From assembly GCF_013337765.1 (NCBI RefSeq), contig NZ_VBSB01000005.1, positions 620,001 through 684,000 of the forward strand: 64,000 nucleotides of DNA. Direction: 5' to 3'. Below, one piece after another: positions 7,609-20,075 of the stretch (position 1 is the first letter of the stretch; every line of letters starts with the position of its first letter). Under the pieces are notes generated by a model. The model ran no database searches and was not told where the DNA came from. It saw only the letters and a list, made by a program, of their open reading frames with translations. The position numbers were made by a program, and so were the translations under genes. This DNA comes from Mycolicibacterium sphagni. Its GTDB lineage: Bacteria > Actinomycetota > Actinomycetes > Mycobacteriales > Mycobacteriaceae.

Positions 7609-9852
7609 CTAACCGGCGTCCGCCAACCCGACCGTCACCGGAATCCCGTTCAGCGCACCGTTGCCCGAAGGCTCGTCGAGGAACGTCGGCGGCGAGAGGA
7701 TGTTGGTGTTCACACCTGGTGAGCCGTTGGCCACCGACATCCGGGTGCCGGGCTTGCCGTGCCCCCAACCGTGCGGCATCGACACCACACCCGGTTTGAT
7801 CGCCTCGGTCACCTCGACCGGAACCTGGATGCGCCCCGCCGAGGACCGCACGATGACAGTATCGCCGCCGGACACCCCGCGGCTGGCGGCGTCGGTGGGA
7901 TGCATGAGCAGCGTGCAACGGTCGCGACCCTTCATCAGCGCCGAAACATTGTGCAGCCATGAGTTGTTCGACCGCAGATGACGCCGGCTGACCAGCACCA
8001 GCTCGTCGGGCTCGCGGTTCAGGCGGCGGGCCAGCCGTGGAACGTCGTCGAGCAGATACTGCGGAGCCAGCCGGATCTTCTTCTCGGTGGTGTTCAGGAT
8101 CTCCGGAACCTGAGCGATCATCGGGCCGAAATCAATGCCGTTGGGCTGCTCTTTCAGCTTCGCCAGGCTCAGCCCGTCGGGATTCTCGCCGTAGCGATCA
8201 CCGAATGGGCCCGTTCGCAGCGTCAAATCCAGAATGCGCTCCGGACCTCCGCTCGTGTAATGGCTGCGGATCTCCGCCCCGTCGAGTCCCTGGGTGAAAC
8301 ACAAGTAGTCGAAGAAGCCGTCGTCGATGGCGGCGACGTCGACATCCTCGGCCGGCATGCCCGCGCACAGGCCGGTGAGCCGGACCAGGATCTCCCACTC
8401 CTCGGGCCGGTCAGGGTCCTCGGGGGTGAACACCGGTGCCGAGTAGTTGGCGATGCTGCTGATCGCGAACATCAGGATCAGGTCGTCGTGGTGCGGCTGC
8501 TCCAGCGGCGAGAGGCCGGGCAGGATCACATCAGCGTGCCGGGTGGTTTCGTTGAGCCACAGGTCAACCGAGATCATCGCGTCGAGTCCGGGCAGCAGCT
8601 CGTCGAGGTGGTGGCCCTGCGGAGTGGACAGCACCGGGTTGCCCGCCACCGTGATCAGCGCCCGGATCTGCCCCTCGCCCGGCGTCCCGATCTCCTCTGC
8701 CAGGCACGACACCGGCACCTGACCGAGCACTTCCTTCGCACCGCGCACCCGGGTCTGCCAGCGGCCGAACTCGGGCAGCCCGCCCTCCAAGCCGGGCTGC
8801 GGCTGGGCGGTGACCGTCCACGCCGCGGGGCGGGGGAACATCGCGCCGCCCGGGTTGTCGAAGTGGCCGGTGAGGATGTTGACGACATCCACCAGCCAAC
8901 TGGCCAAACTGCCGAACTCCTGATTACACAAGCCAATTCGCCCGTAGATCACTGCCTTCTCGGTCTCGGCGAGCTGGCGGGCGAGTTGTCTGATGCGGTC
9001 GGCGTCGATGCCAGTCACCGGCGCTACGCGCTCCGGGGTCCAGTCGGCCGCAGCCTCCCGCAGCGTCTCGACGCCGTCGGTGTGCTCGGCCAGCCGGCCC
9101 AAACGCACCAGGTCCTCGTCGAACAGGGTGTGGACGACCGCCAGCAGCAGGGCGGCGTCGGTGCCCGGCGTGATCGGCAACCATTCGTTGGCCTTGGCGG
9201 CGGTCGCGGTGCGCACCGGATCGATGACGATCACGTTGTCGATGCGCCCGAGGATGCCCATCACGTCCGGGGCGGCCAGCAACGAGCCCTGCGAGGCGGC
9301 CGGGTTGGCGCCCATCACGACCAGCAGATCGGTGCGCTCGATATCGGGCACCGGGAAGCCCCACCAGTTGCCGTACATCAGGTGCGACGAGAGGTTCTTG
9401 GGCCACTGGTCGACGGTGCCGGGCGAGTAGCTGACCGGGATGCCCGACATGCCGAGCAGCACGCCGGTGTAACGGCCCAGCGAGAACGAGTGCGCCAGCG
9501 GGTTGCCGGTGTAGCAGGTGACCGCTCCGATGCCGTGCTCGGCGATCACCGGCGCCAGCAGTTCGGTGCAGCGCCGGAACGCCGTGTCCCAGCTGACCTC
9601 CTGCCACTGCCCGTCGACCTTGATCATCGGGGTCCGGACCCGGTCGGGATCCTCGTGGATCGCGCCAAGCGACGCGCCTTTGGGGCACAGGTGCCCGCGG
9701 CTCCAGACGTCGTCGGGGTTGCCCCTGATGCTGGCGACGCGGCCCTCGGAGACCTGAATCTCCAAGCCGCACATGGCCTCACACAGTGGACAGGTGTAAA
9801 CGTGGCGGCCGTCCTGACCGGTGGGGGCCAGTTCGATGGGCTCGGTGGTCAC
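7609..9852 (-). CDS. Molybdopterin oxidoreductase (bis-MGD family)
   Basis: This 747-residue protein is of the DMSO reductase superfamily. The N-terminus has a [4Fe-4S] site, Cys21-x2-Cys24-x3-Cys28 and Cys56 (in HLCPKG), then the molybdopterin oxidoreductase body. The C-terminal molydopterin dinucleotide-binding domain starts around residue 610 (SRRHLRSNNSWLHN, then MPHGWGHG). There is no Tat signal, so it is cytoplasmic. It resembles formate dehydrogenase H, assimilatory nitrate reductase and the Mtb Rv0197-type oxidoreductase; the substrate is unknown. No partner subunit gene is adjacent. Translation starts with GTG at 9852. It is separated from accD4 by 67 bases and probably not functionally tied to it. 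Confidence 0.85.
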   Translation of the reverse strand: MTTEPIELAPTGQDGRHVYTCPLCEAMCGLEIQVSEGRVASIRGNPDDVWSRGHLCPKGASLGAIHEDPDRVRTPMIKVDGQWQEVSWDTAFRRCTELLAPVIAEHGIGAVTCYTGNPLAHSFSLGRYTGVLLGMSGIPVSYSPGTVDQWPKNLSSHLMYGNWWGFPVPDIERTDLLVVMGANPAASQGSLLAAPDVMGILGRIDNVIVIDPVRTATAAKANEWLPITPGTDAALLLAVVHTLFDEDLVRLGRLAEHTDGVETLREAAADWTPERVAPVTGIDADRIRQLARQLAETEKAVIYGRIGLCNQEFGSLASWLVDVVNILTGHFDNPGGAMFPRPAAWTVTAQPQPGLEGGLPEFGRWQTRVRGAKEVLGQVPVSCLAEEIGTPGEGQIRALITVAGNPVLSTPQGHHLDELLPGLDAMISVDLWLNETTRHADVILPGLSPLEQPHHDDLILMFAISSIANYSAPVFTPEDPDRPEEWEILVRLTGLCAGMPAEDVDVAAIDDGFFDYLCFTQGLDGAEIRSHYTSGGPERILDLTLRTGPFGDRYGENPDGLSLAKLKEQPNGIDFGPMIAQVPEILNTTEKKIRLAPQYLLDDVPRLARRLNREPDELVLVSRRHLRSNNSWLHNVSALMKGRDRCTLLMHPTDAASRGVSGGDTVIVRSSAGRIQVPVEVTEAIKPGVVSMPHGWGHGKPGTRMSVANGSPGVNTNILSPPTFLDEPSGNGALNGIPVTVGLADAG

Positions 9853-9919
9853 CGCCCCACGGTAATTGGGCCAGGCCGTCGATCACCGTTGTTTCGTCAA
9901 CTTTGACAAAAGTGCGGGC

Positions 9920-11470
9920 TTAGATCGGGATCAGGCCATGCTTGCGCTGGACGCGGCTGATCTGCTTGTCCCGCAGGATCCGCATCGCGCTGCGCAGCTG
10001 CAGCCGGGTCTGGTGCGGCTCGATGACCGCATCGACATAGCCGCGCTCGGCGGCGACGTACGGGGTCGCCATATCGCGGTTGTAGCCCTCGATGAACTGC
10101 CGCCGGATCTCCTGCACCTCCGGCGCCGTGGGATCGGGGAACCGCTTGACGATCAGCTGCGCGGCGCCCTCGGCACCGATCACGGCGATCCGGGCTGTCG
10201 GCCACAGGAAGTTGAAGTCGGCCGTCAGCTGCTTGGAACCCATCACCGCATACGCCCCGCCGTAGGACTTGCGGATCGTGATCGTCACCTTCGGCACATC
10301 GGCCTCGACGACGGAGTAGAGGAACCGGCCACCGCGCTTGATGATGCCGTTCTTCTCCTGCTCGACGCCGGGCAGGAAGCCCGGGGTGTCGACGACGAAG
10401 ACCAGCGGCACGTTGAACGAGTCGCAGAACCGAACGAACCGCGCGGCCTTGTCGGAGGCCTCGTTGTCGATGGCGCCCGACATATGCATCGGCTGGTTGG
10501 CGATCACCCCGACCGGACGGCCGTCGACGCGGGCGTATCCGGTGATGATCGCCTGGCCGGCCTGTGCGGCGACCTCGAGGAAGTCGCCGTCGTCGAAGAT
10601 CCGCAGCAGGATCTCGTGCATGTCGTAGGCGACATTGTCGGCGTCGGGAACCAAGCTGTCGAGTTCCAGGTCGTGTGGGGTGATCTCCGGTTCGAGACCG
10701 GGGTTGATGATCGGTGGATCGTCAAAACTGTTGGCGGGCAGGAACTCCAGATAGTCGCGGACGTACTGGAAGGCGTCTTTCTCGCTGTCGACGACCTGAT
10801 GGACGTTGCCGTACTTGGCCTGCGCGTCGGCGCCGCCGAGTTCGTCGAGGGTGACTTCTTCACCGGTGACGTCCTTGATGACGTCCGGGCCGGTGACGAA
10901 CATGTAGCCCTGATCGCGCACGGCCACAATGAGATCGGTCTGGATCGGCGAGTACACGGCACCGCCTGCACACTTACCCAGAATGATCGAGACCTGCGGC
11001 ACCAGGCCGCTCAGCAGCTCGTGCCTGCGGCCCAGCTCGGCATACCAGGCCAGCGAGGTGGCCAGGTCCTGGATGCGGGCGCCACCGGAGTCGTTGATCC
11101 CGATGATCGGGCAGCCGACCATCGCCACCCACTCCATCAGCCGGGAAACCTTGCGGCCGAACATCTCTCCCACGGAGCCGCCGAAGACGGTGTAGTCATG
11201 GCTGAATACTCCGACGGGACGGCCGTTGATGGTGCCGTGCCCGGTGACCACACCGTCGCCGTACAACGCGTTGGGGTCGCCAGGCGTGCGGGCCAGCGCG
11301 CCGATCTCCAGGAAGCTGCCCGGGTCCAGCAGTGCGTTGATTCGTGCCCGGGGGCTGGGGATGCCCTTCTTGTCCCGTTTGGCCGCGACCGCCTCACCGC
11401 CCGGTTCCTTGGCCAGTTCCAGCTTTTCGCGGAGTTCGGCGAGTTTCTCGGCGGTGGTACTGGCGGTCAC
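9920..11470 (-). CDS. accD4: Acyl-CoA carboxylase beta subunit AccD4
   Basis: This 516-residue carboxyltransferase subunit has the crotonase-like N- and C-terminal halves typical of propionyl-CoA carboxylase beta chains, with the oxyanion-hole glycines in GGARIQDLA and GGAYAVMGS. With AccA3 and AccD5 it forms the long-chain acyl-CoA carboxylase that makes the carboxylated C24-26 extender unit for mycolic acid condensation. It lies directly after pks13: the GTG start overlaps the pks13 stop by four bases (GTGA). This reproduces the fadD32-pks13-accD4 operon of Mtb and fixes the paralogue. The protein is cytosolic. Confidence 0.95.
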   Translation of the reverse strand: MTASTTAEKLAELREKLELAKEPGGEAVAAKRDKKGIPSPRARINALLDPGSFLEIGALARTPGDPNALYGDGVVTGHGTINGRPVGVFSHDYTVFGGSVGEMFGRKVSRLMEWVAMVGCPIIGINDSGGARIQDLATSLAWYAELGRRHELLSGLVPQVSIILGKCAGGAVYSPIQTDLIVAVRDQGYMFVTGPDVIKDVTGEEVTLDELGGADAQAKYGNVHQVVDSEKDAFQYVRDYLEFLPANSFDDPPIINPGLEPEITPHDLELDSLVPDADNVAYDMHEILLRIFDDGDFLEVAAQAGQAIITGYARVDGRPVGVIANQPMHMSGAIDNEASDKAARFVRFCDSFNVPLVFVVDTPGFLPGVEQEKNGIIKRGGRFLYSVVEADVPKVTITIRKSYGGAYAVMGSKQLTADFNFLWPTARIAVIGAEGAAQLIVKRFPDPTAPEVQEIRRQFIEGYNRDMATPYVAAERGYVDAVIEPHQTRLQLRSAMRILRDKQISRVQRKHGLIPI

Positions 11471-14400
11471 TTGGCCTCGTTCTCCTCGGCGTCGATACGG
11501 TTGATCGCTTCGCTCATGTGAGCGCCGACCTTGGCGATGTACGGCTCGTCGATCGCTTGGATGTGCTCGCCTCCGATGGGGACGACCTCCAGGTCGGGCG
11601 CGAACTCACCCCAGCCGCCGTCGGGCTGACGGACTGCGTAGCGCGGCTCGAACATGATCGCGTCGTCGTGGTAGCGATCGGCCATGTACAGCGCGACGTG
11701 CCCGTCGTAGGGCTCGATGTTCGCGGTGTCCAGAGCCCGGTTGTCCAAGTAGGACGTGCGCTGGTGCTCGATGATCCCGCCGGGGATGTCGACTCCGGCC
11801 TCCTTGACGGCGTCCAGCACGAACCTGACCTGACCCTCGTCGTCGAGCTCTTCGAGCTGTTCGTACGGGATCTCGGGGATCTCGACGTTGAACGTGCGCG
11901 AGGCGAAAAGGGCGTAGCGATCCCAGCGAGCGCGGATCTCCTCCTTGGTCTGCGGCACCTCCTCGCCGGCGCGCACGGTGTCGATCAACCCGACGAAGCG
12001 GACGTCACACCCATTCCGCTTGAGCCCGACCGCGCACGCGTAAGCCAGCGCCCCGCCCAGCGACCAGCCGGTGAGGATGTACGGACCCGTGCCGTTGATC
12101 TCCATCAGCTTCGGCACGTATTCGGCGGCGCGCTCTTCGATCGAGCCTTCGACCCGCTCCAGTCCATAGATCGGAGTGTCGGACGGCAACCGCTTCATCA
12201 GCGGTTCGTAGACCACCGTCGACCCGCCGGCCGGGTGGAACACGAACACCGGAGTCTTCGAACTGCCCTCTTGCGGGGCGCGCAGGATCCGCACGAACCC
12301 GTCGACCACACCCTCTTCGAGCTGGGTGCGAACGATGGTCGCCAATTGCTCAATGGTCTTGGCGGACTTCACCTCATCGACGCTGATGTCCCCTTCGGCC
12401 CGCTCGGTGAGCCGGCCTGCCATCTTCGTCGCGGTGGCATCGTCGAGTGCGGGCAGCTCGTTGAAGATGCCGCCCGGCGACTTGCCGGTGACGATCGCCC
12501 ACGTCGCGAACGTCACGCGTTCGGCGGCGTCACGCGGCGGCACGTCGGCTCCGAGTGCTTCGGCGACGGCCTCCTGGGTCAGCACCTTGGCGGCCGCTGC
12601 GGCAGCCGTCGATTTGCCAGGGCCCGCGGGATCGGTTGGCGGCGGTGGGATCTCGAGATTCTCCGCAACCGGGGCTGCCGGGGCAGCAGGGGCAGCAGGT
12701 GCTTCAGCCCCGGCATCGGTGATCGCCGTCTTGCTCGCGGTCAGCAGCGCGTTCATCTCCGCCGCGTTCTGCTCGGCAGACTGACTCTGCTGGTGATCGT
12801 GCAGTTCGCCGACCTCGTCACGGTGCTCGATCGCGTACTCGATGAGCTTTTCGACCGCAAACAGGTTGGCGTCGCGCACCGCGGTCAACTGAATCGGCGG
12901 CAGGTCGAAGTCGTACTCGACGCGGTTCTTGATCCGCACCGCCATCAGCGAATCCAGGCCCAGCTCGATCAGCGGCACCTCCCACGGCAGGTCCTCGGGC
13001 TCGTAGCCCATGGCCCCGCCGACGATCGCCGCGAGCCGATCGTGCACGGTCTCGCTGCTATCCGGCGACCACTTGGCGAACCCGGCAGCCAGGCCAGCGC
13101 CCGCAGTCAGGTTGTCCTGCAGGATGTCTGCGTCGTCATCCGGCTCCACTGCCGCGTCGCCGGCGGGCGAGGTCACCGCGATACCAGTGGCCACGGCGGA
13201 AGGCAGGGCCGACGCCGCACCGCCGCGAGTGACGACGGCGTCGTAGACCAAAGTAAAGGAAGACTCCGCCCCATTATCTGTGCGGGCGTGCACCTGCACC
13301 GAGGCGCCACCGGGATGGCGGGTCAGCGTCGTCACCAGCCGGGCACCGTCACCGGCCACCGCGCGTTGCTCGGACGCGGTCAGCTTCGCATCCGGAAGAA
13401 CCTGCACCGCAGCGGATTTCACCAGTGCTGCCAGATCGGTCTGTCCCTTGGGTGAGTACTCCCAGACATGGCGGCCGTCGGGGGTTGCCACATGATTGCC
13501 CGGCATCATCACCGAGCTGTCACCAGTGAACTGTGCATCCAGCCAGTGCGGCTTGCGCTTGAACCGGGTCGGGGGGATGTGGGCGTAGTCAGCCGGGCCG
13601 GAACCGGGGGTGAACAGCGTCCAGAGATCCAGGTCGTGGCCGTAGACGTAGAGCTGGGCCATGGCCGCGACCATCGACTCGACCTCGTCCTGCTTGCGGG
13701 CCAGGGTGGCGATCAACTGCCCGTCGTGCAAACCAGCCGAGGCCGTCGTCAGCCCAACTTGCATGAGTGCCACCGGATTCGGCGCCAGCTCCAGGAATGT
13801 GGTGTGGCCGCTGTCGACGGCATTGCGGATGCCGTGGGTGAAGTAGACGCTGTGCCGCAGCCCCTTCTTCCAGTAGTCGACATCGTGGATCGGCTCGCCG
13901 CCTGGGCGGATGTAGCTGCCCTCGTGCACCGTCGAGAAGTAGCCGATCTTCAGCGGATGCGGCTCGATACCCTGCAGCTCGGCGGCAAGCTCGCCCAACA
14001 GCGGATCCATCTGCTGAGTGTGGCTGGCGCCCTTGGTCTGCAGCTTGCGGGCGAACTTGCCCTCGGATTCGGCGCGGGCGATGATCGCGTCGACTTGTTC
14101 CGGCGGACCGCCGATCACGGTCTGGGTCGGTGCGGCGTAGACGCACACCTCCAGACCCGGGAAATCGGAGAACACGGTCTTGATCTCTTCGGCCGAGTAC
14201 TCCACCAATGCCATCAGCCGGATGTACTCACCGAACAGCATGGCCTCACCTTCACCCATGAGGTGGGCACGGGCGCAGATGGCGCGGGTGGCGTCGGCCA
14301 GCGACAGACCACCGGCGAAGTAGGCGGCGGCCGCCTCGCCCAGCGACTGACCAATCACCGCAGCAGGTTTCGCGCCGTGGTGCTTGAGCAATTCACCGAG

Positions 14401-16827
14401 CGCGATCTGGAGGGCGAAGATCACCGTCTGGACCACTTCGATGGGGTATTCGCAGGTTTCGTTGGTGTAGTCGATCGCATCGTCGAGGATCAGCTCGACG
14501 ACCGAATAGCCGCGCTCGTCCTGGATGTGCGCGTCGACCTTGTTGATCCACTCGGCGAAGACCTCGTCGCGCAGATACAGGCTCTTGCCCATCTTGCGGT
14601 GCTGCGCACCGAATCCGGCCAGCACCCAGACCGGCCCGTTGGTCACCGGACCGTCGGCGCTGTGCACCAGCGGGCTCTGCTTGCCGTCGGCGATCGCGCG
14701 CAGGCCCTTGACCGCCTCGTCGTGGTCGTGGGCCAGCACCACGGCGCGCGAACGGCCGTGGTTGCGGCGCGACAGCGAGCGACCGATGGCCTCCAGCGAC
14801 GTCGCCCGACCCTCCGGGCTGTCGACCCAGTCGGCCAACTCGCCGGCGGTCGCACGCTTACGCGAGGTCAGAAATCCCGAAACAGCAATCGGAACAACGG
14901 GAACCGCCTTCTCAGAGGATTCCCACTCAGCGCGCGCAGCCTCGATCAGCGCCAGCGCCTCGTCGGTCAGTCCGGGCAGGTCCGGCTCGGCGTCATCGGC
15001 GAATGCATCAGCGGCCGCCGCATACTCGTCGCCAGCATCGTCATCGTCGATGAACTCGCCGTACTCGTCCATCCGCACCCCGCCGACATACACGGCGCCA
15101 GCCTCTGTGGACTGCGCCGACGTCTCGGATGCATCCAATTCTGGTTGCGGCTCAACCAGATCGGCGGGCAGCACCTCGCGCAGAACCAGGTGCGCATTGG
15201 CGCCACCGAAGCCGAAGCCGGAGACACCGGCGATCGCATGCCCGCTGTACCGCGGCCAGTCGGTGACCTTGTCGGCCACCCGCATGTGGATGCCCTCGAA
15301 GTCGATGTACGGGTTGGGCCCGGCGTAGTTGATCGACGGCGGAACCTTGTTGCGGCTCAGCGACAACGCCACCTTGGCCAGACTGGCCGCACCGGCGGCC
15401 GACTCCAGGTGTCCCACATTGGATTTCACCGCGCCAAGCAGCGCCGGACGGTCGGCGGGACGGCCCCGGCCGATGACCCGGCCCAGCGCGTCGGCCTCGA
15501 TCGGATCACCAAGGATGGTGCCGGTACCGTGCGCTTCAATGTAATCGACTGTGCGCGGATTGATTCCGGCGTTCTTGTAGGCCTTGCGCAGCACATCTTC
15601 CTGCGCGTCGGGGTTCGGCGCGAGCATGCCGTTGGAACGACCGTCGTGGTTGATGGCACTACCGGCGATGACCGCCAGGATCTCATCACCGTCACGGCGA
15701 GCATCGGACAGGCGCTTGAGCACCAGCATGCCGCCGCCCTCGGACCGGGAATACCCGTTGGCGTCAGCCGAAAACGACTTGATCAGGCCGTCCGGCGCGA
15801 GCACGCCGCCGACCTCGTCGAAACCGATCGTCACCAGCGGGGTGATCATTGCGTTGACACCGCCGACCATCGCCACGTCAGCCTCACCGGTGCGCAGCGC
15901 CTGCACACCGTGGTGGGCGGCGACCAGTGAGCTCGAGCAGGCGGTGTCGACGGCGACCGACGGGCCGCGGAAGTCGTAGAAGTAGGACACCCGGTTGGCG
16001 ATGATCGAGCTCGTCGTGCCGGTGATCGCGTACGGATGCGCGGTCGTCGGATCGGCCACTGCCAGGAATTGGTAGTCGTTGTTCGACGAGCCGATGTACA
16101 CGGCGACATTGGTGCCGCGCAGGCTGGAGGCCGGGATTCGCGCGTTTTCGAGCGCCTCCCAGGTGAGCTCCAGCGCCATCCGCTGCTGCGGATCCATGTT
16201 GTCGGCTTCCATCTTCGACAGTGCGAAGAACTCGGCGTCGAAGCCCTTGATGTCGGTGAGGTAGCCGCCGCGGGTCGCGGCCTTGGCCACCCGCTCGGCA
16301 ATCCGCGGTTCGGCAAGGAACTCCGACCAACGGCCCTCGGGCAGATCCGAGATCCCGCTGCGGCCCTCCAGCAGGGCCGCCCACATTTCGTCCGGGGTGT
16401 TCATGTCACCCGGAAAGCGGGTCGAAACCCCCACGATCGCAATGTCCTCGACGCCGGCGGTGCGCGACCAGTCTTCGCTCTCGCTGTCGAATTCCACCTC
16501 CGGCTCACCCTCGACGATCACCGTGGCCAGTGACTCGATGGTGGGGTGGCGGAAGGCCACCGTGGCGGTCAGCGTGACGCCGGTGAGGTCCTCGATATCG
16601 CTGGCCATCGCGACCGCGTCCCGAGAGGACAGGCCCAGCTCGACCATCGGGGTGGACTCGTCGATCGCGTCGGCCGCCTGCCCGGTCGCGTTGGCTACCC
16701 AGTTGCGCAGCCATTCGCGCATCTCCTGCACCGTCATGTCGGTGCGAGGCGAGGCCTCCTCCCGGTAGGGAGCCTCGTTGACCGAGTCAGGTGTGTCGGG
16801 CGTTTCGGGCGTTTGTGATTCAGACAT
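11467..16827 (-). CDS. pks13: Polyketide synthase Pks13, mycolic acid condensase
   Basis: This 1786-residue protein condenses meromycoloyl-AMP-derived and carboxylated acyl chains to mycolic beta-ketoester. Domains in order: N-terminal ACP with phosphopantetheine Ser68 (ELGLSSRDA); ketosynthase from about 125 with active Cys297 (DTACSSS); acyltransferase with Ser828 (GQSLGEA); C-terminal ACP with Ser1293 (ELGLDSLMA); thioesterase with Ser1589 (GWSLGGA). No KR, DH or ER is present, as expected. It is about 50 residues longer than Mtb Pks13 (remembered as 1733), mainly in the N-terminus and in an Ala/Pro-rich linker ([16 protein letters not shown]) between the second ACP and the thioesterase. 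It sits between fadD32 and accD4 in an operon. Essential in mycobacteria. Confidence 0.97.
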   Translation of the reverse strand: MSESQTPETPDTPDSVNEAPYREEASPRTDMTVQEMREWLRNWVANATGQAADAIDESTPMVELGLSSRDAVAMASDIEDLTGVTLTATVAFRHPTIESLATVIVEGEPEVEFDSESEDWSRTAGVEDIAIVGVSTRFPGDMNTPDEMWAALLEGRSGISDLPEGRWSEFLAEPRIAERVAKAATRGGYLTDIKGFDAEFFALSKMEADNMDPQQRMALELTWEALENARIPASSLRGTNVAVYIGSSNNDYQFLAVADPTTAHPYAITGTTSSIIANRVSYFYDFRGPSVAVDTACSSSLVAAHHGVQALRTGEADVAMVGGVNAMITPLVTIGFDEVGGVLAPDGLIKSFSADANGYSRSEGGGMLVLKRLSDARRDGDEILAVIAGSAINHDGRSNGMLAPNPDAQEDVLRKAYKNAGINPRTVDYIEAHGTGTILGDPIEADALGRVIGRGRPADRPALLGAVKSNVGHLESAAGAASLAKVALSLSRNKVPPSINYAGPNPYIDFEGIHMRVADKVTDWPRYSGHAIAGVSGFGFGGANAHLVLREVLPADLVEPQPELDASETSAQSTEAGAVYVGGVRMDEYGEFIDDDDAGDEYAAAADAFADDAEPDLPGLTDEALALIEAARAEWESSEKAVPVVPIAVSGFLTSRKRATAGELADWVDSPEGRATSLEAIGRSLSRRNHGRSRAVVLAHDHDEAVKGLRAIADGKQSPLVHSADGPVTNGPVWVLAGFGAQHRKMGKSLYLRDEVFAEWINKVDAHIQDERGYSVVELILDDAIDYTNETCEYPIEVVQTVIFALQIALGELLKHHGAKPAAVIGQSLGEAAAAYFAGGLSLADATRAICARAHLMGEGEAMLFGEYIRLMALVEYSAEEIKTVFSDFPGLEVCVYAAPTQTVIGGPPEQVDAIIARAESEGKFARKLQTKGASHTQQMDPLLGELAAELQGIEPHPLKIGYFSTVHEGSYIRPGGEPIHDVDYWKKGLRHSVYFTHGIRNAVDSGHTTFLELAPNPVALMQVGLTTASAGLHDGQLIATLARKQDEVESMVAAMAQLYVYGHDLDLWTLFTPGSGPADYAHIPPTRFKRKPHWLDAQFTGDSSVMMPGNHVATPDGRHVWEYSPKGQTDLAALVKSAAVQVLPDAKLTASEQRAVAGDGARLVTTLTRHPGGASVQVHARTDNGAESSFTLVYDAVVTRGGAASALPSAVATGIAVTSPAGDAAVEPDDDADILQDNLTAGAGLAAGFAKWSPDSSETVHDRLAAIVGGAMGYEPEDLPWEVPLIELGLDSLMAVRIKNRVEYDFDLPPIQLTAVRDANLFAVEKLIEYAIEHRDEVGELHDHQQSQSAEQNAAEMNALLTASKTAITDAGAEAPAAPAAPAAPVAENLEIPPPPTDPAGPGKSTAAAAAAKVLTQEAVAEALGADVPPRDAAERVTFATWAIVTGKSPGGIFNELPALDDATATKMAGRLTERAEGDISVDEVKSAKTIEQLATIVRTQLEEGVVDGFVRILRAPQEGSSKTPVFVFHPAGGSTVVYEPLMKRLPSDTPIYGLERVEGSIEERAAEYVPKLMEINGTGPYILTGWSLGGALAYACAVGLKRNGCDVRFVGLIDTVRAGEEVPQTKEEIRARWDRYALFASRTFNVEIPEIPYEQLEELDDEGQVRFVLDAVKEAGVDIPGGIIEHQRTSYLDNRALDTANIEPYDGHVALYMADRYHDDAIMFEPRYAVRQPDGGWGEFAPDLEVVPIGGEHIQAIDEPYIAKVGAHMSEAINRIDAEENEAK

Positions 16828-16889
16828 GAGGCCTCACCTCGTGCGAAGGGGCGGTCACCCCTCCATCCACTGAGTACTTCCTTCGGTCG

Positions 16890-18785
16890 TCATTCCGATT
16901 CGTCGGGGAAGGCATTGGCCACCTTCCCGCTACGCAGGGTGCCGTCCAGATACGCCGAGCGGCATGCGCGGCGGCCGATCTTGCCGCTGGAGGTACGCGG
17001 GATCGCGCCGGCCGGTGTCAGCAGCACGTCGCGCACCGTAACCCCATGGCGGACTGCGATGGCGGCGCGGATGTCGTCGGAGACCGGCCCCAACTCCATC
17101 TTGTGCGACCCCGGCCCGCGCTCGGCGACGATGACCAGCTGCTCCGAGCTGTCGCTGGGGTCGCGCTTGAGCCCGGCGTGCGCGTTCTCGAACACCTCGT
17201 CGGGCAGCTGGTTGGCCGGCACCGAGAACGCGGCGACGAACCCGGTCCGCACGGCCTTGGTGGACTCCTGAGCGGAGTACTCCAGGTCCTGCGGGTAGTG
17301 GTTGCGGCCGTCGATGATCACCAGGTCCTTGACGCGACCGGTGATGTAGAGCTCACCGTCGTGGAAGGCGCCGAGGTCACCGGTGCGCACCCAGGTCGCC
17401 TCGTCGGCGGCGCCCTCCGCATGCGACGGGCTGGTCCGGGACTTGAGGATGTTCTGGAACGTCGCGATGGTCTCGTCGGGCTTGTTCCAGTAGCCGGTGC
17501 CCATGTTCTGGCCGCTGATCCAGATCTCGCCGATCTGACCGTCGACCAGCTCGGTGGCGGCCTCGTTGTCGACGATCACCGCCCACTCGGCCACACCGAC
17601 CTTGCCCGCCGAGGCCTGGGCAACCGCCGTCGGCGAATCGTCGGGCACCACGACGAACGTGCCGCGGTTGAGCTGGTCACGGTCGACCGAGACGATCTTC
17701 GGCTCTTCCGCGGCCGGAGTGGTCGACACGAACAGCGTCGCCTCGGCCAGGCCGTAGGACGGCTTGATGGCCTTGGGCTGGAAGCCGAAGGGGCGGAACG
17801 CATCGTTGAATCGCTGCACGGTTGCCGCCGAGATCGGCTCACTGCCGTTGAGGATCGCCTTGACGTTGGACAGATCGATGGGCTCTTCGTCGTCCTTGGG
17901 CAGACCGCGGGCCGCAGCGTGATCGAAGGCGAAGTTCGGAGCCACCGAGATGGTCCCCCCGGTGTCGCCCTCTCGATAGGCCAGCTCGCGGATCCAGCGG
18001 CCGGGCCGGCGGACGAACGCGGCGGGCGTCATGAACGTGAAGTAGTGGCCGATCATCGCCGGCAGCAGTGCGGTGACCAGGCCCATATCGTGGAAGAACG
18101 GCAGCCAGGAGACGCCACGGTCGCCTTCTTCGCCCTCGAGTGCCTCGATCACCTGCACCACGTTGGTGGCCAGGTTCAGGTGGGTGATCTGCACACCGCT
18201 GGGAATGCGGGTCGAGCCCGAGGTGTACTGCAGGTAGGCGACGGCGTCGGCATCCATGGCCGAGTCGTGCGGCTCCCAGGTGGCGCCGACCTCGTCGGGG
18301 ATCGCGTCGACAGCGATCACACGGGGACGCTCTTTGGCCGGACGGCTACGGAAGAACTTGCGCACACCCTCGGCGGCGTCGGTGGTGGTCAGGATCGCCG
18401 ATGCGCTGCAGTCGTCGAGAACGGCGTGCAACCGGCCGACGTGGCCGGGCTCGGACGGGTCGAACAGCGGGACGGCGACGCGGCCGGAGTACATGGTGCC
18501 GAAGAAGGCGACCAGGTAGTTGAGGTTCTGCGGGCACAGGATGGCGACCCGGTCGCCGGGCTGGGTCACCTGCTGCAGCCGGGCCGCGACGGCACGGTTG
18601 CGGGCGCCGAAGTCGGCCCAGGTCAGTTCACGCACAATGCCATCGCGTTCGACGGAGAAATCCAGGAAGCGGTAGGCGATCTTGTCACCGCGGACCTTGG
18701 CCCAGCGCTCCACGTGCTTGACCACGCTGGCGCCCTCGGGGAAGGTGATCAGGCCGTTCTTGATGAACGGATTGTGGAACGGCAT
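16890..18785 (-). CDS. fadD32: Long-chain fatty acyl-AMP ligase FadD32
   Basis: This 631-residue ANL-superfamily adenylate-forming enzyme has the AMP-binding P-loop [11 protein letters not shown] and the C-terminal region with [17 protein letters not shown] and [11 protein letters not shown]. It activates the meromycolic acid as acyl-AMP and loads it on the N-terminal ACP of Pks13. The length and N-terminus ([11 protein letters not shown]) fit Mtb FadD32 (637 residues). The start is supported by CAGGAGATTGGT before ATG 18785. The gene leads the fadD32-pks13-accD4 operon, 62 bases before pks13; the 250-base gap upstream probably holds its promoter. Confidence 0.97.
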   Translation of the reverse strand: MPFHNPFIKNGLITFPEGASVVKHVERWAKVRGDKIAYRFLDFSVERDGIVRELTWADFGARNRAVAARLQQVTQPGDRVAILCPQNLNYLVAFFGTMYSGRVAVPLFDPSEPGHVGRLHAVLDDCSASAILTTTDAAEGVRKFFRSRPAKERPRVIAVDAIPDEVGATWEPHDSAMDADAVAYLQYTSGSTRIPSGVQITHLNLATNVVQVIEALEGEEGDRGVSWLPFFHDMGLVTALLPAMIGHYFTFMTPAAFVRRPGRWIRELAYREGDTGGTISVAPNFAFDHAAARGLPKDDEEPIDLSNVKAILNGSEPISAATVQRFNDAFRPFGFQPKAIKPSYGLAEATLFVSTTPAAEEPKIVSVDRDQLNRGTFVVVPDDSPTAVAQASAGKVGVAEWAVIVDNEAATELVDGQIGEIWISGQNMGTGYWNKPDETIATFQNILKSRTSPSHAEGAADEATWVRTGDLGAFHDGELYITGRVKDLVIIDGRNHYPQDLEYSAQESTKAVRTGFVAAFSVPANQLPDEVFENAHAGLKRDPSDSSEQLVIVAERGPGSHKMELGPVSDDIRAAIAVRHGVTVRDVLLTPAGAIPRTSSGKIGRRACRSAYLDGTLRSGKVANAFPDESE

Positions 18786-19034
18786 ACCAATCTCCTGTCA
18801 GAACACATCTGTGTCGGGCCCTGTGGCGGCCGCGCATAAATTCGCGCCACCTCGTCGCCCATGCGTCGCGGGTCCCAAACCTCCCAGATCGTACAGAGTC
18901 ATCCAGGTCCCACCTGGGACCTAAGTGGCCCGGTCGGCCCTGGGGCCCCGCATACGCGTGCAGCTCTTATTTTCTTCTTAATGTTAGGCGTAGTAGCGGC
19001 GGCAGCCAAATCGTCGGCCACCGAAGCTCCCACG

Positions 19035-20054
19035 TCATCCGTGTTTCGGATGCGGCGCGTTCTCGATCAGGTTGTGCGCCCAATTCAGTGTCCACTGCGT
19101 GGACGTTTGCCCGTCGAGGTTCCAGAACTGCGGCGTGTTGTACAACGCGTGCACCGGCTGGCCGGCGCCGCCGGCCAGCACGTCGAGCGTGCTCGGCAGG
19201 GTGGTGATGTTGAACGCCTGCTCCGGAGCCGCGCAGATCAGATCGCCGGCACCACAAATCTCGTTGGTGCGGTTGTTCAGCGCACCGAAGCCGCCCGGGC
19301 GCTCTCCCGTCATCGTCAGGCCCATCTCGGACAGCGCGGGAATTTCATGCAGCGTGATCTCGGCACCCTGGCCTGGCGGGTTGGGGCCGATGTCCTGCCC
19401 GACGCCCAACTGGCGGCGGCCGTCGGCGATCAACGTCACACCGAGGACCAGATCCTCATCGACCGGGCCACGCCCGTTGCCGATATCGCTGGCGATATCG
19501 CCGGCAATCACCGCGCCCTGGGAGAAGCCGGCGAGGACGTAGCTGGTCAGCGGGCACCGATTGTTCATATCGGTCATCGCCTTCACCGCTGCGCGGGTGC
19601 CCTCGGCGCGGCTGTCGTTGTAGGACATCTGCTTGTCCGACGACAGCGGGTTATGGAACTGCGCGGTGTACGGAACGGTGTAGATCTGGAGCCGGTCGGG
19701 GCCGAACTGGCCGGCGAGCGGCCGGGTGACGTTGCCGAGCAGGGCCAGCGGGAACTGGGTCGGATTAAGCGGATCGTCGGTCGGCCACGATTCCCAGGTC
19801 CCGGGGATGACGACCATCTGGACGTCCGGGCAACTGGCGTCCTGGAACTCCGGGCGGGGTTTGTGCTGCCCCGGCGAACTGGTCGGCGGGAGCGCGGTCG
19901 GCGGCACGGCCGACGGCGGTGATTCCGGCCGACGCACGACGATGACGATGATGGCGACGACGAGCGCGACGACGACGGCCATCGCCCCCGCGGCGACCAA
20001 GCCGAGGATGCGATGCCGTCTACGCCGGGCAGTCGTCCGGGAGGTTCGAGCCAT
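19035..20054 (-). CDS. culp6: Cutinase-like envelope lipase Culp6 (Rv3802c orthologue)
   Basis: This 339-residue protein has a basic N-terminus and one hydrophobic anchor at about 15-40, then a Pro/Ser-rich spacer and a cutinase-family alpha/beta-hydrolase domain. The nucleophile elbow is [10 protein letters not shown], and the His of the triad lies near the C-terminus (GQPVHALYN). The Mtb orthologue Rv3802c is an essential envelope phospholipase/thioesterase tied to mycolate composition. The position just upstream of fadD32 and downstream of the mpt51 gene is the conserved order. The C-terminus ends [13 protein letters not shown], and no start alternative is needed. Confidence 0.93.
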   Translation of the reverse strand: MARTSRTTARRRRHRILGLVAAGAMAVVVALVVAIIVIVVRRPESPPSAVPPTALPPTSSPGQHKPRPEFQDASCPDVQMVVIPGTWESWPTDDPLNPTQFPLALLGNVTRPLAGQFGPDRLQIYTVPYTAQFHNPLSSDKQMSYNDSRAEGTRAAVKAMTDMNNRCPLTSYVLAGFSQGAVIAGDIASDIGNGRGPVDEDLVLGVTLIADGRRQLGVGQDIGPNPPGQGAEITLHEIPALSEMGLTMTGERPGGFGALNNRTNEICGAGDLICAAPEQAFNITTLPSTLDVLAGGAGQPVHALYNTPQFWNLDGQTSTQWTLNWAHNLIENAPHPKHG

Positions 20055-20075
20055 GGAAGGAGCGTTGTCTTCCTC

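Noticed and set aside
13468..15930. 820-codon plus-strand frame inside pks13
   Set aside because: It lies fully opposite the Pks13 acyltransferase and ketosynthase domains, which are unmistakable; composition is typical of a shadow frame.
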